Positions 1 to 5,888 of a stretch of DNA of 9,373 nt are shown here, piece by piece. A program made the translations under genes and the position numbers. Positions within the stretch are counted from its first letter, which is position 1, and every line of letters starts with the position of its first letter. Origin of the DNA: Lachnospiraceae bacterium UBA1755 (GTDB lineage Bacteria > Bacillota > Clostridia > Lachnospirales > Lachnospiraceae); NCBI GenBank assembly GCA_002314805.1, contig DCHJ01000052.1:10406-19778 (forward strand), read 5' to 3'. The notes under the pieces are model-generated. The model saw only the letters and a program-made list of their open reading frames with translations, had not been told where the DNA came from and searched no databases.

Positions 1-2
1 TG

Positions 3-53
3 GTCGAGGACATTATAACAAAAATAGGAGGTCAACGCTCTTTTTATTTGTAA
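3..53 (+). CDS. Possible 3' end of an upstream gene (partial)
   Basis: One frame is open from the window edge to a TAA at 51-53 and reads as a plausible protein end, VEDIITKIGGQRSFYL. The other two forward frames either stop at once or read as basic, low-quality sequence. A hairpin lies 22 bases after this stop, where a gene end would be expected. With only 16 residues no family can be named, and chance cannot be excluded. Confidence 0.3.
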   Translation, partial: VEDIITKIGGQRSFYL

Positions 54-75
54 ACCTCCGAAAGATGTAGTAAAT

Positions 76-94
76 AAAGGCTTTTTAAGCCTTT
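76..94 (+). terminator. Perfect 8-bp hairpin, possible weak terminator
   Basis: AAAGGCTT (76-83) and AAGCCTTT (87-94) are exact reverse complements around a TTT loop. The hairpin sits between a possible gene end at 53 and the acetyltransferase gene. On neither strand is it followed by a proper T run (the plus strand continues GGATAATAAAAAA), so termination is uncertain; it could instead stabilise an mRNA end. Confidence 0.4.
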
Positions 95-110
95 GGATAA
101 TAAAAAAGGG

Positions 111-126
111 GTGTCAGATTTGACAC
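111..126. promoter_or_regulatory. Perfect 6-bp inverted repeat upstream of the acetyltransferase gene
   Basis: GTGTCA-GATT-TGACAC is a perfect dyad ending 28 bases before the start codon at 155. The size and symmetry suit a dimeric repressor site. TTGACA at 120-125 lies inside it, but no -10 box at proper spacing leaves room for the ribosome site at 140-146, so that is probably not a -35 box. It could also form a short mRNA hairpin. I cannot name a regulator. Confidence 0.35.
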
Positions 127-154
127 TACCATTGATTACGGAGAGGTATCCTAC

Positions 155-664
155 ATGACAGAGACTGAGAAAGGATTCAGTATCAGAAAAACGACACGGG
201 AGGATATGGCTGTGGTCATGGGTATCTATGCCCATGCCAGAGAATTTATGACTGCTCACGGCAATCCGAAGCAGTGGGCAGAAAGGAACTGGCCGCCTGA
301 GGAGCTTATCATACGTGATATAGAGAAGGGCATGAGCTGCGTGTGTGAGTATGACGGGAGGGTCGTCGGTGTATTCTATTATGAATACGGCAGAGAGGAT
401 CCGACTTATATGAATATCGAAGACGGCGGATGGAAGGATCCGTCTCCGTACGGTGTAGTCCACAGGATAGCATCTGACGGGTCCGTGCCCGGTACCGGCT
501 CATACTGCATCAGCTGGGCATATGAGCAGTGTCATCATCTGAGGATAGATACTCACGGAGACAATACTGTCATGCAGAACCTGCTTAAGAAGCTCGGCTT
601 TGATCTATGCGGCATAATCCATGTGGCGGAGGATAATTATCCCAGGCTTGCCTACGAGAAATAG
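155..664 (+). CDS. GNAT family N-acetyltransferase
   Basis: The 169-residue protein has the length and layout of a single-domain GNAT enzyme, which transfers an acetyl group from acetyl-CoA to an amine; the substrate is unknown. After a variable N-terminal alpha/beta part, the core strand and acetyl-CoA loop lie near residues 100-122 (VVHRIASDGSVPGTGSYC). The usual Q/RxxGxG/A signature is here the looser SVPGTGS. The last motif, GDNTVMQNLLKKLGF (residues 135-149), is the typical helix plus LGF turn. No signal peptide or membrane segment is seen, so it is cytosolic. The ATG at 155 is chosen because GGAGAGG at 140-146 sits 8 bases upstream. It appears monocistronic, with more than 150 non-coding bases behind it. 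The family call is safe; the biological role is not. Confidence 0.9.
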   Translation: MTETEKGFSIRKTTREDMAVVMGIYAHAREFMTAHGNPKQWAERNWPPEELIIRDIEKGMSCVCEYDGRVVGVFYYEYGREDPTYMNIEDGGWKDPSPYGVVHRIASDGSVPGTGSYCISWAYEQCHHLRIDTHGDNTVMQNLLKKLGFDLCGIIHVAEDNYPRLAYEK

Positions 665-813
665 GCGGAGCGGCATTGTTTTATGTTTGGACAGTAATAC
701 TATTGCGTTTTTATCCTCGGCGGCGCAGGTTTACTTGGAACGACCGATCGATGGGTTATTTATTGCAGAGCCTTCAGGTCACCGTTTTACAATTTTATAA
801 AAGGCGGCGAAAA
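665..813. other. Non-coding gap, no feature seen
   Basis: Between the acetyltransferase stop and the promoter near 814 I find no convincing ORF and no hairpin with a T run. There is a short patch (718-732) similar to one at 5809-5823 (CGGCGGCGCA followed by a GTTT-like stretch), which may be chance. Confidence 0.5.
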
Positions 814-844
814 TAGACAAATCAGGTATATAAGATGCTATAAT
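814..844 (+). promoter_or_regulatory. Promoter with extended -10 for the membrane cassette
   Basis: TATAAT at 839-844 is preceded by TG one base upstream (TGCTATAAT), an extended -10 element. TAGACA at 814-819 is a -35 candidate with a long 19-base spacer; the extended -10 could compensate. Transcription would start near 851, about five bases before the structured hairpin at 856-900. Confidence 0.6.
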
Positions 845-855
845 AGCAGCGTTGG

Positions 856-900
856 ACGGCAGAACCTCCGCAGGTTAGGAATAACCGGTTCTGCAGCCGT
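856..900 (+). ncRNA. Structured 5' leader: bulged hairpin with GGAA tetraloop
   Basis: Reading inward, ACGGC (856-860) pairs with GCCGT (896-900), AGAACC (861-866) with GGTTCT (887-892), and GGTTA (873-877) with TAACC (882-886), closing a GGAA (GNRA) loop at 878-881. The 16 pairs are interrupted only by a 6-base bulge on the 5' side (867-872, TCCGCA) and a 3-base bulge on the 3' side (893-895, GCA). No T run follows on either strand, so it is not an intrinsic terminator. Its place right after the predicted start site suggests a 5' leader element, either an mRNA stabiliser or part of a regulatory RNA. I do not recognise a known riboswitch core (T-box, TPP, SAM, c-di-GMP and ykkC signatures are absent). 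Confidence 0.5.
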
Positions 901-1140
901 GTGAAGAATATAGGTGCATGCCATATGAAGGTACGCATTCTGTCAGTGTCCGGGCTTAAGGTGCTTCATTTCCGGCAGCCGTGTTTAAGAGCTGAGCATA
1001 ATACTAGATATGTAGGCGCCTGGGTTTATGATACGACAATTGATAAATGGACCAGTAAGATGATAGACGATATCGGCGGCATTTACGATATCGGAGCAGT
1101 GAATATTTCTTTGGGGAAAATGGTTAAACTCAATGGGTGA
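901..1140 (+). CDS. Doubtful short ORF overlapping the next gene
   Basis: A 79-codon frame opens with GTG at 901, at the foot of the leader hairpin and without a ribosome site. ATG at 925 is an alternative start (71 residues, weak TAGGTG-like site upstream), but it could be locked in a stem with 964-969. The product has no motif, signal peptide or membrane helix that I recognise. What favours it is its end: the stop overlaps the next start as ATGGGTGA (1133-1140), and the next gene has no good ribosome site of its own (GGGGA lies about 15 bases away), so it could be a leader ORF that couples translation. It could equally be untranslated leader RNA that stays open by chance. Confidence 0.3.
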   Translation: MKNIGACHMKVRILSVSGLKVLHFRQPCLRAEHNTRYVGAWVYDTTIDKWTSKMIDDIGGIYDIGAVNISLGKMVKLNG

Positions 1141-2194
1141 CTACCGGATATATAAAAAATTAAGACCCTTTCTGTTCAAGAGAATACTGTTTGCTTTTAT
1201 GGGTCTGATCCTGATGGTGTTGGTGCTTCTGGCAGCAACCTACTGTGGTATGCAGTTCCCTGAGTATCGTCTGCAGATAATCCTGTTATTTGCTTTCATC
1301 GGAGTATTTGTCGGCTGGAAGGTAATCCGCAACGGTGAAGTCAGGTATCGTCTGGCGCAGGTAGCAGTGATAACAGATATCGTAAAGGGTGCTGATTCTC
1401 ATGATATCAATTCACGGTATGCTATGAGAAAGGCGAGAAGCACCTTCAAGTATGCCAGTATCCTGAGTCTGTTCGGGAATATCTGGAGGCATAAGAATTT
1501 CAGGAAGGTCGGTCAGTATATTACGATCATTACCGCCAATATGGTTCCGTACGTAGGTACATGCATGATCTCATGGATATTTGCCCACCCGGAGGAAAGC
1601 AAACTGAAGGGGGCGTGTTATGCAGTTACCAATTATTATTCCAACAGAAAGGTGCTGCGCTTAAAGGTTTTCAAGGCCTTTGTGAAGGAAATAATACTGG
1701 TGGTCGCGGCATGGTTTGTAATATTTGGAATTGAGTGGTGTATTTTCCTGGCTGTGACCGAATTTGCCCCGGGTCTCGATGCGCTCCTTGACAAGGTCGA
1801 TGATATTACGGATACAATAGAGATCGTATATCTCTGGTATTTTGAAAAGAGCGGAGGATATGGGTGGAATCCAAGGGATGTAATGGCCGTCATAGCGCTT
1901 TATCTTGCATGGTTTGTAAAGGTGTTCAGTATCAGAGCATACCAGATGATCGGAATAATACGGGAGTATCTTGCAGTCGGTGAAAAGAATCCTCCGTCCG
2001 ATGAGCTGTACAACAGGCTTATGGCTCAGATGGAAAAAGGTAATTTCAAAAAGGAAAAGAAGAAACGGCGTGAGGCCGGTGCTGTATCTGCGGATGCTGA
2101 AACAATGACAGAGGAAATGACACTCAGGGATAAGGAAACGGAAGGTGCCGTAACGAAGAGCAGTGTAACAGAAAGCAATGTAACGGAGAACTGA
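1133..2194 (+). CDS. Multi-pass membrane protein of unknown function
   Basis: I do not recognise the 353-residue product. Hydrophobic stretches lie at about residues 16-37, 47-64, 129-150, 187-209 and 248-267. The segment at 129-150 is followed by many Lys/Arg, so it may be re-entrant or surface-bound rather than a true span. Between the last two helices is an acidic, probably outside, loop (210-236) and then GGYGWNP (241-247), directly before the final helix. The order helix, loop, GYG, helix resembles a potassium-channel pore, but the preceding residues do not match the TxxTxGYGD filter. The C-terminus (about 300-353) is cytosolic by charge, first Lys/Arg rich and then Thr/Glu rich and low in complexity. 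The start at 1133 is accepted although its ribosome site is poor. The next gene follows after three bases, so the two probably act together. Confidence 0.85.
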   Translation: MGDYRIYKKLRPFLFKRILFAFMGLILMVLVLLAATYCGMQFPEYRLQIILLFAFIGVFVGWKVIRNGEVRYRLAQVAVITDIVKGADSHDINSRYAMRKARSTFKYASILSLFGNIWRHKNFRKVGQYITIITANMVPYVGTCMISWIFAHPEESKLKGACYAVTNYYSNRKVLRLKVFKAFVKEIILVVAAWFVIFGIEWCIFLAVTEFAPGLDALLDKVDDITDTIEIVYLWYFEKSGGYGWNPRDVMAVIALYLAWFVKVFSIRAYQMIGIIREYLAVGEKNPPSDELYNRLMAQMEKGNFKKEKKKRREAGAVSADAETMTEEMTLRDKETEGAVTKSSVTESNVTEN

Positions 2195-2197
2195 TGT

Positions 2198-3568
2198 ATG
2201 GGAAAGCTAAGGATTATAATATTCTATTTAATGATACCGATAGTGATCATCTGTCTGGGGGTAGGTATTGTCTATTACCGTGAGATGGGACTTGGTGAAT
2301 CAGAGAGGATATTATGCTCGGTAGACAATACTGTAAGGATATTCCTGGCACGGCCTACGATACAGCCGTTTCTTGCTTTCAGATCAATAAATGAAAATTA
2401 CACGGAATTTGAGAGATTCATGACGTATACGTATTCGGTGCTGGTAATCGTTGCACCAATACTGATGACCACTGCCATTCTGGCAGGTTTCAGAGCGTAT
2501 ATTTTTGATTTCCTCAATTCATTAAAAATATCCTTCAGGAAGAAGATGTTCATCATAGGAGACGGGCAGACGGCGAAGGTCATAGCATCCAAGTATGCCA
2601 GGGAATACAATGTGTTTTATCTGATGCCTGCAGAGACTACCAATGAGGAAAGAGTTTCACTCCTGAAAGAAAAAGTCAAGGCCTATAATGTCGACTATAT
2701 GAAAATATGTGATACCTGTAAGCTCGCAAAGATGGAAAAGGCATCCTATGTCGTGCTCAATTTCAGTGACTGGTTTGCATCCTATAAGACCGTTACGGAT
2801 ATTGTGGAATATCTGGTAAAGAACAATACCGGCGTTTCCATGCCTGTAGGTATTGTCGATTCACCGGGTGCGCTGCGCAATGCATTTAATCTCATGTATC
2901 AGGGCTTCTGCAATAAGTACGGGAAGGATAATTCTGCCCTGAGTTTTTTGAATATCAACGTAAATGATACCAATTCACAGAGCTTTTTCATGGATCCGCA
3001 TATGACACAGCAGCCTGACGGCAGACACCATATAGTTTTCGTCGGAGTCGGAGGCTATGGGCGTGCCATGCTCAGGGAACTGGTAAATTATATGATATCC
3101 AATGATCTGACAGGTACCATTGAGCTTTTTGACCGCTCAGTAGAATCGAGTATTAACAACCTGATGTATGCGCCTCAGAACACTGCCAACGCCGGCAGGT
3201 TTTCGGTCGTACCTAATGCAGTAAATGCTGAATATTCGACGTCACTGAAAACGGATGCAGGCAGCATCGATCTTAACTTCTATCGTGTCAATATAGGAGA
3301 ATTGAAGGCAACCAGCTATATGGGAGGGATCCTCAGTAAGGACAGGGCCACAGAGTTTTTCTGCTGCATAGCAGATCTGGAGACGTGCTTTGAATGCTAT
3401 AGAATGATAGAAGCCTTCGGGGATGATTTTGCGGATACTAAGCTTTACTTCAGAGTGGAGCCTAAGCATATCAATGCATTTAAGGCGATGCAGCTTAACA
3501 GCCCGGGTCTGGAGTTCCTTCCTGATGATTTCCCGGATATAGAACTTATCAGGGAATCACAGAAATGA
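2198..3568 (+). CDS. Two-helix membrane protein with tandem Rossmann/RCK-like NAD-binding domains
   Basis: This 456-residue protein begins with a membrane helix (about 5-27), an external loop (28-79) and a second helix (80-103), followed by a basic linker. The first nucleotide-binding fold starts at MFIIGDGQTAKVIA (117-130, GxGxxA-like). The second starts at HIVFVGVGGYGRAM (278-291, GxGxxG) and has an acidic strand end (ELFDRS, D312), as expected for NAD(H) binding. The layout resembles TrkA-N/RCK proteins that gate ion transport, but the loop between the helices has no GYG filter, so it is not a classical two-helix potassium channel. It may be a regulatory subunit of the neighbouring membrane protein. 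ATG at 2198 has CGGAGAA at 2184-2190, and the gene starts three bases after the upstream stop. Domain type is fairly secure; function is inferred. Confidence 0.82.
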   Translation: MGKLRIIIFYLMIPIVIICLGVGIVYYREMGLGESERILCSVDNTVRIFLARPTIQPFLAFRSINENYTEFERFMTYTYSVLVIVAPILMTTAILAGFRAYIFDFLNSLKISFRKKMFIIGDGQTAKVIASKYAREYNVFYLMPAETTNEERVSLLKEKVKAYNVDYMKICDTCKLAKMEKASYVVLNFSDWFASYKTVTDIVEYLVKNNTGVSMPVGIVDSPGALRNAFNLMYQGFCNKYGKDNSALSFLNINVNDTNSQSFFMDPHMTQQPDGRHHIVFVGVGGYGRAMLRELVNYMISNDLTGTIELFDRSVESSINNLMYAPQNTANAGRFSVVPNAVNAEYSTSLKTDAGSIDLNFYRVNIGELKATSYMGGILSKDRATEFFCCIADLETCFECYRMIEAFGDDFADTKLYFRVEPKHINAFKAMQLNSPGLEFLPDDFPDIELIRESQK

Positions 3569-3600
3569 ATAAGCAGTGTTCTGCCGGTCAGGAGCATATA

Positions 3601-3727
3601 TCAGCAGAAAAACAGATCTGATCAGGAAGGTATAGGAACAGGATCAGCAGCAGTGCGCCGTGCGCAGGCATAGATCAGCAGTAAACAGATCTGACCGGGA
3701 AGGTATAGGAATAATATCAGCAGCAGT
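3601..3727. repeat. Two ~54-bp direct repeats separated by 20 bp
   Basis: Copy A (3601-3654) and copy B (3675-3727) share TCAGCAG, then AAACAGATCTGA, then GGAAGGTATAGGAA and ATCAGCAGCAGT. By eye they differ by five or six substitutions and a one-base gap. Each contains the palindrome CAGATCTG. A third GGTATAG at 3756-3762 may be a worn remnant. The region between the gene ends at 3568 and 3807 is otherwise non-coding. Confidence 0.75.
3654..3666. other. Short hairpin after repeat copy A
   Basis: TGCGC (3654-3658) pairs with GCGCA (3662-3666) around CGT. It is weak alone, but it occupies the same place relative to repeat copy A that the stronger hairpin at 3733-3752 holds relative to copy B. 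Confidence 0.4.
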
Positions 3728-3732
3728 ATGTC

Positions 3733-3752
3733 GGTCAGCGAAAGCGCTGACC
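3733..3752. promoter_or_regulatory. Perfect 8-bp hairpin upstream of the dehydrogenase operon
   Basis: GGTCAGCG (3733-3740) and CGCTGACC (3745-3752) are exact complements around AAAG. No T run follows on either strand, so it is not a standard terminator. Lying about 55 bases before the start at 3807, it could be an operator for the operon or a transcript-end stabiliser for the upstream membrane cassette. No strong -35/-10 pair is visible next to it; CATAAT at 3773-3778 is the best -10 candidate. Confidence 0.5.
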
Positions 3753-3806
3753 AAAGGTATAGATACATCAGGCATAATCATTGCCGGATAATAGAAAGGG
3801 GACAGT

Positions 3807-4859
3807 ATGGATAAGAAAGTCAGATGGGGAGTGATAGGCTGCGGAGGCATTGCAAGGAGCAGGACTATTCCGGGTATGCTGATGGCAGAAAATGCGGAGC
3901 TTATTTCTGTTATGGATCTGAGCATGGAGACAGCGGAGGCAGTCAGGGAGCAGTTCGGAGCACTTAAGGCATATGACAATGCAGAGGATGTGCTTCGCTG
4001 TGATGATATTGATGCAGTATATATCGCAACACCGGTATTCACACATCTGCCTCTTACAAAGCTGGCAGCAGATCACGGGAAGCACGTGCTCTGTGAAAAG
4101 CCGCTGGGACTTAATGCAGATGAGGCTCTTGAAGCAGTAGAGTACTGCAGATCTAAGGGAGTGCTCCTCTCGGTGGATCTCATGATGAGGTTTGGTACAC
4201 ATATCGTAAATATGAAGAATGCAGTCACAGCCGGTGAGATAGGACAGGTGGTATCAGGCGACTCCAGATTCTCATGCTGGGTACCGAATGCGTGCTGGGC
4301 AACCAATCTCGAGCGTGCCGGCGGCGGACCTCTTATGGATATGGGTATTCATCTCATCGATCTTATGAGATTTGTCTCAGGGATGGAGGTCACGGATGTG
4401 ACTGCCATGAATGAGAGGATAGCCTTTGACGATCCCGGGTATACTGTTGAGGATTCTTCGACAATAATCATGAGGATGGAGAACGGTGCTCAGTTTGTCG
4501 TATTTACTCATTTCAACATTCCGGATACCGCAGGCAAGTGGACACTGAATCTCTATGGTACAAGAGGAAGACTGCTGGGTGATAAGATCATCGGACAGAT
4601 CGACGAGGGAAGCCTGTGGGAGCTTGCACTTAAGGAAGGTGAGGATGATTTCTTCATGGAACCGGTTGAGGGCAACAGGATCGGGAAAGAAATAATCTCT
4701 GAGTTCGGCAACATGTATACAGAGAATATTACAAGATTCGGCAATGCTATTCTCTGCGGAGCAGAGGACTATATCGATCCTATGGAGTGCGTGAAGGATC
4801 AGCGTGTAATTGATGCATGCTACAGGAGCAGCCGTGAGGGCAGGTCTGTGAAGATATAA
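3807..4859 (+). CDS. Gfo/Idh/MocA family NAD(P)-dependent oxidoreductase
   Basis: The 350-residue protein has the normal length of this family, which oxidises or reduces sugars, polyols and related compounds with NAD(P). The N-terminal Rossmann fold starts with WGVIGCGGIA (7-16), and the cofactor-binding EKP lies at 97-99. The C-terminal alpha/beta domain carries the typical catalytic run GGGPLMDMGIHLIDLMRF (172-189), where D178 and H182 fit the conserved DxGxH. The usual catalytic Lys is K98 of EKP. Substrate cannot be read from sequence; myo-inositol, glucose-type and N-containing substrates all occur in the family. The start at 3807 is supported by AAAGGGG at 3795-3801. An amidohydrolase gene follows 19 bases after the stop, probably in the same operon. 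No signal peptide is seen, so it should be cytosolic. Confidence 0.9.
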   Translation: MDKKVRWGVIGCGGIARSRTIPGMLMAENAELISVMDLSMETAEAVREQFGALKAYDNAEDVLRCDDIDAVYIATPVFTHLPLTKLAADHGKHVLCEKPLGLNADEALEAVEYCRSKGVLLSVDLMMRFGTHIVNMKNAVTAGEIGQVVSGDSRFSCWVPNACWATNLERAGGGPLMDMGIHLIDLMRFVSGMEVTDVTAMNERIAFDDPGYTVEDSSTIIMRMENGAQFVVFTHFNIPDTAGKWTLNLYGTRGRLLGDKIIGQIDEGSLWELALKEGEDDFFMEPVEGNRIGKEIISEFGNMYTENITRFGNAILCGAEDYIDPMECVKDQRVIDACYRSSREGRSVKI

Positions 4860-4878
4860 GACATGATGGAGAGAGGAT

Positions 4879-5703
4879 ATGTTTAAGGCTGCATTATGCC
4901 AGGTAAGAGGATCAAGACTGGGACACATAGAGAATTATAAAGAAGACTGCATGCAAAGTGTCAGAAGGATGGTGACGGAGGCTGCAGATAATGAGGCAGA
5001 CATTGTATGCCTTCCCGAGATGTGGAACTGTCCCTATTCCAACCGGGCCTTTGAGGATTTTAAGGAGCCTGAGCAGGGAGAGACCTGGAGTTTCATGAGC
5101 AGGCTTGCCGCTGAAAACAATATTTATCTGATCGGAGGTTCAGTACCGGAGGCCGACGGGGATAAGATATACAACACCTGTTTTGTATTTAATCCCATAG
5201 GCAGACAGATCGCAAAGCACAGGAAGGTACACCTTTTTGACATCGATATTGAAGGCGGTCAGAGGTTTTGCGAGTCGGATACGCTGTCTGCGGGAGATAC
5301 AGTGACAGTATTTGATACCATGTTCGGACGCATCGGAGTCATCATCTGCTTTGATATCAGATTTGCAGATTTTGTACGCAGGGAAGCCATCGATGAGGGG
5401 GCACAGATGATATTTATGCCGGCCTCCTTCAATATGACAACCGGCCCTGCCCACTGGGATATGACGGTCAGGTCGCGTGCGCTGGATAACCAGATATTCT
5501 TTGCGGCATGTGCACCTGCAAGAGATGAGTCTGCAGCCTATGTATCCTATGCTAATTCAGCGATTGCCGGTCCGTGGGGTGATTTCAAGGCTCACGCAGG
5601 GACTGATGAAGAGATCCTGTATGCAGACATTGATTTTGATGAGATCGACCGTGTAAGATCCATGCTGCCCATAGTAAGATCAAGAAGACCCGGGCTATAC
5701 TGA
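4879..5703 (+). CDS. Nitrilase-superfamily amidohydrolase, omega-amidase (Nit2) type
   Basis: The 274-residue protein has the nitrilase-fold triad: E47 (LPEMW), K116 (HRKVHLFDID) and C157 (IICFDIRF). Several stretches closely resemble eukaryotic NIT2 as I remember it: HLFDIDIEGG, the ESDTLSAGD segment, SFNMTTGPAHWDM and a C-terminal RxxxPxxxxRRPxLY. This supports hydrolysis of alpha-ketoglutaramate or alpha-ketosuccinamate to the keto acid plus ammonia, which clears the by-product of glutamine or asparagine transamination. A broader amide specificity is possible. GGAGAGAGG at 4868-4876 supports the ATG at 4879. It lies 19 bases behind the dehydrogenase gene and is probably co-transcribed, so the dehydrogenase may act on a related metabolite; that link is inference. 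No transaminase gene is in view. Confidence 0.92.
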   Translation: MFKAALCQVRGSRLGHIENYKEDCMQSVRRMVTEAADNEADIVCLPEMWNCPYSNRAFEDFKEPEQGETWSFMSRLAAENNIYLIGGSVPEADGDKIYNTCFVFNPIGRQIAKHRKVHLFDIDIEGGQRFCESDTLSAGDTVTVFDTMFGRIGVIICFDIRFADFVRREAIDEGAQMIFMPASFNMTTGPAHWDMTVRSRALDNQIFFAACAPARDESAAYVSYANSAIAGPWGDFKAHAGTDEEILYADIDFDEIDRVRSMLPIVRSRRPGLY

Positions 5704-5713
5704 GACCGGGTCT
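5686..5713 (+). other. Inverted repeat spanning the amidohydrolase stop codon
   Basis: AGACCCGG (5686-5693) pairs with CCGGGTCT (5706-5713) across a 12-base loop containing the TGA stop (5701-5703). There is no T run, so it is at most a 3'-end stabiliser. Its right arm is also the start of the first 41-bp repeat. Confidence 0.4.
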
Positions 5714-5830
5714 GTGAGTCTGATACGTTTCCGGTTTCTGCAGTGTCCGGGTCTGTGAGTCTGATACGTTTCCGGTCTCGGCAGAGACAGGATCTGTGAG
5801 TGTACGCCCGGCGGCGCACGTTTCCGGCGG
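5706..5830. repeat. 41-bp tandem repeats, two good copies and a degenerate third
   Basis: Copies at 5706-5746 and 5747-5787 are identical over their first 30 bases (starting CCGGGTCTGTGAGTCTGATA) and differ at about four of the last 11. A third copy from 5788 keeps GATCTGTGAGT and CGTTTCCGG but has about 11 extra GC-rich bases between them. A further fragment, ACCGGGATCCGG, lies at 5838-5849. GAGACCGG at 5702-5709 can pair with CCGGTTTC at 5731-5738 or CCGGTCTC at 5772-5779. The block separates two convergent genes and encodes nothing I trust. Confidence 0.8.
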
Positions 5831-5888
5831 GTTAAAGACCGGGATCCGGCGGGCGCTCATCCGTCTGCAGGATCATCGGTAACGATAC

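Noticed and set aside
120..125. TTGACA as a -35 box for the acetyltransferase gene
   Set aside because: No -10 box fits at 16-19 bases; the region there holds the ribosome site.
856..900. Intrinsic terminator or SRP/T-box type RNA
   Set aside because: No T run follows on either strand, the GGAA loop lacks the surrounding SRP domain IV sequence, and no T-box AGGGTGGNACCGCG is present.
3644..4202. Minus-strand open frames across the repeats and the start of the dehydrogenase gene
   Set aside because: They run through the direct repeats and opposite a clear Gfo/Idh/MocA gene, and their products are Cys/His/Ser-rich antisense-type sequence.
5706..5830. CRISPR array
   Set aside because: The repeats are directly tandem with no unique spacers of 30-40 bases, there are too few copies, and no cas genes are nearby.
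5585..5860. Minus-strand open frames with a repeated peptide over the 41-bp repeats
   Set aside because: The peptide repeats simply reflect the DNA repeats; no ribosome site is visible and the frames overlap the end of the amidohydrolase gene.
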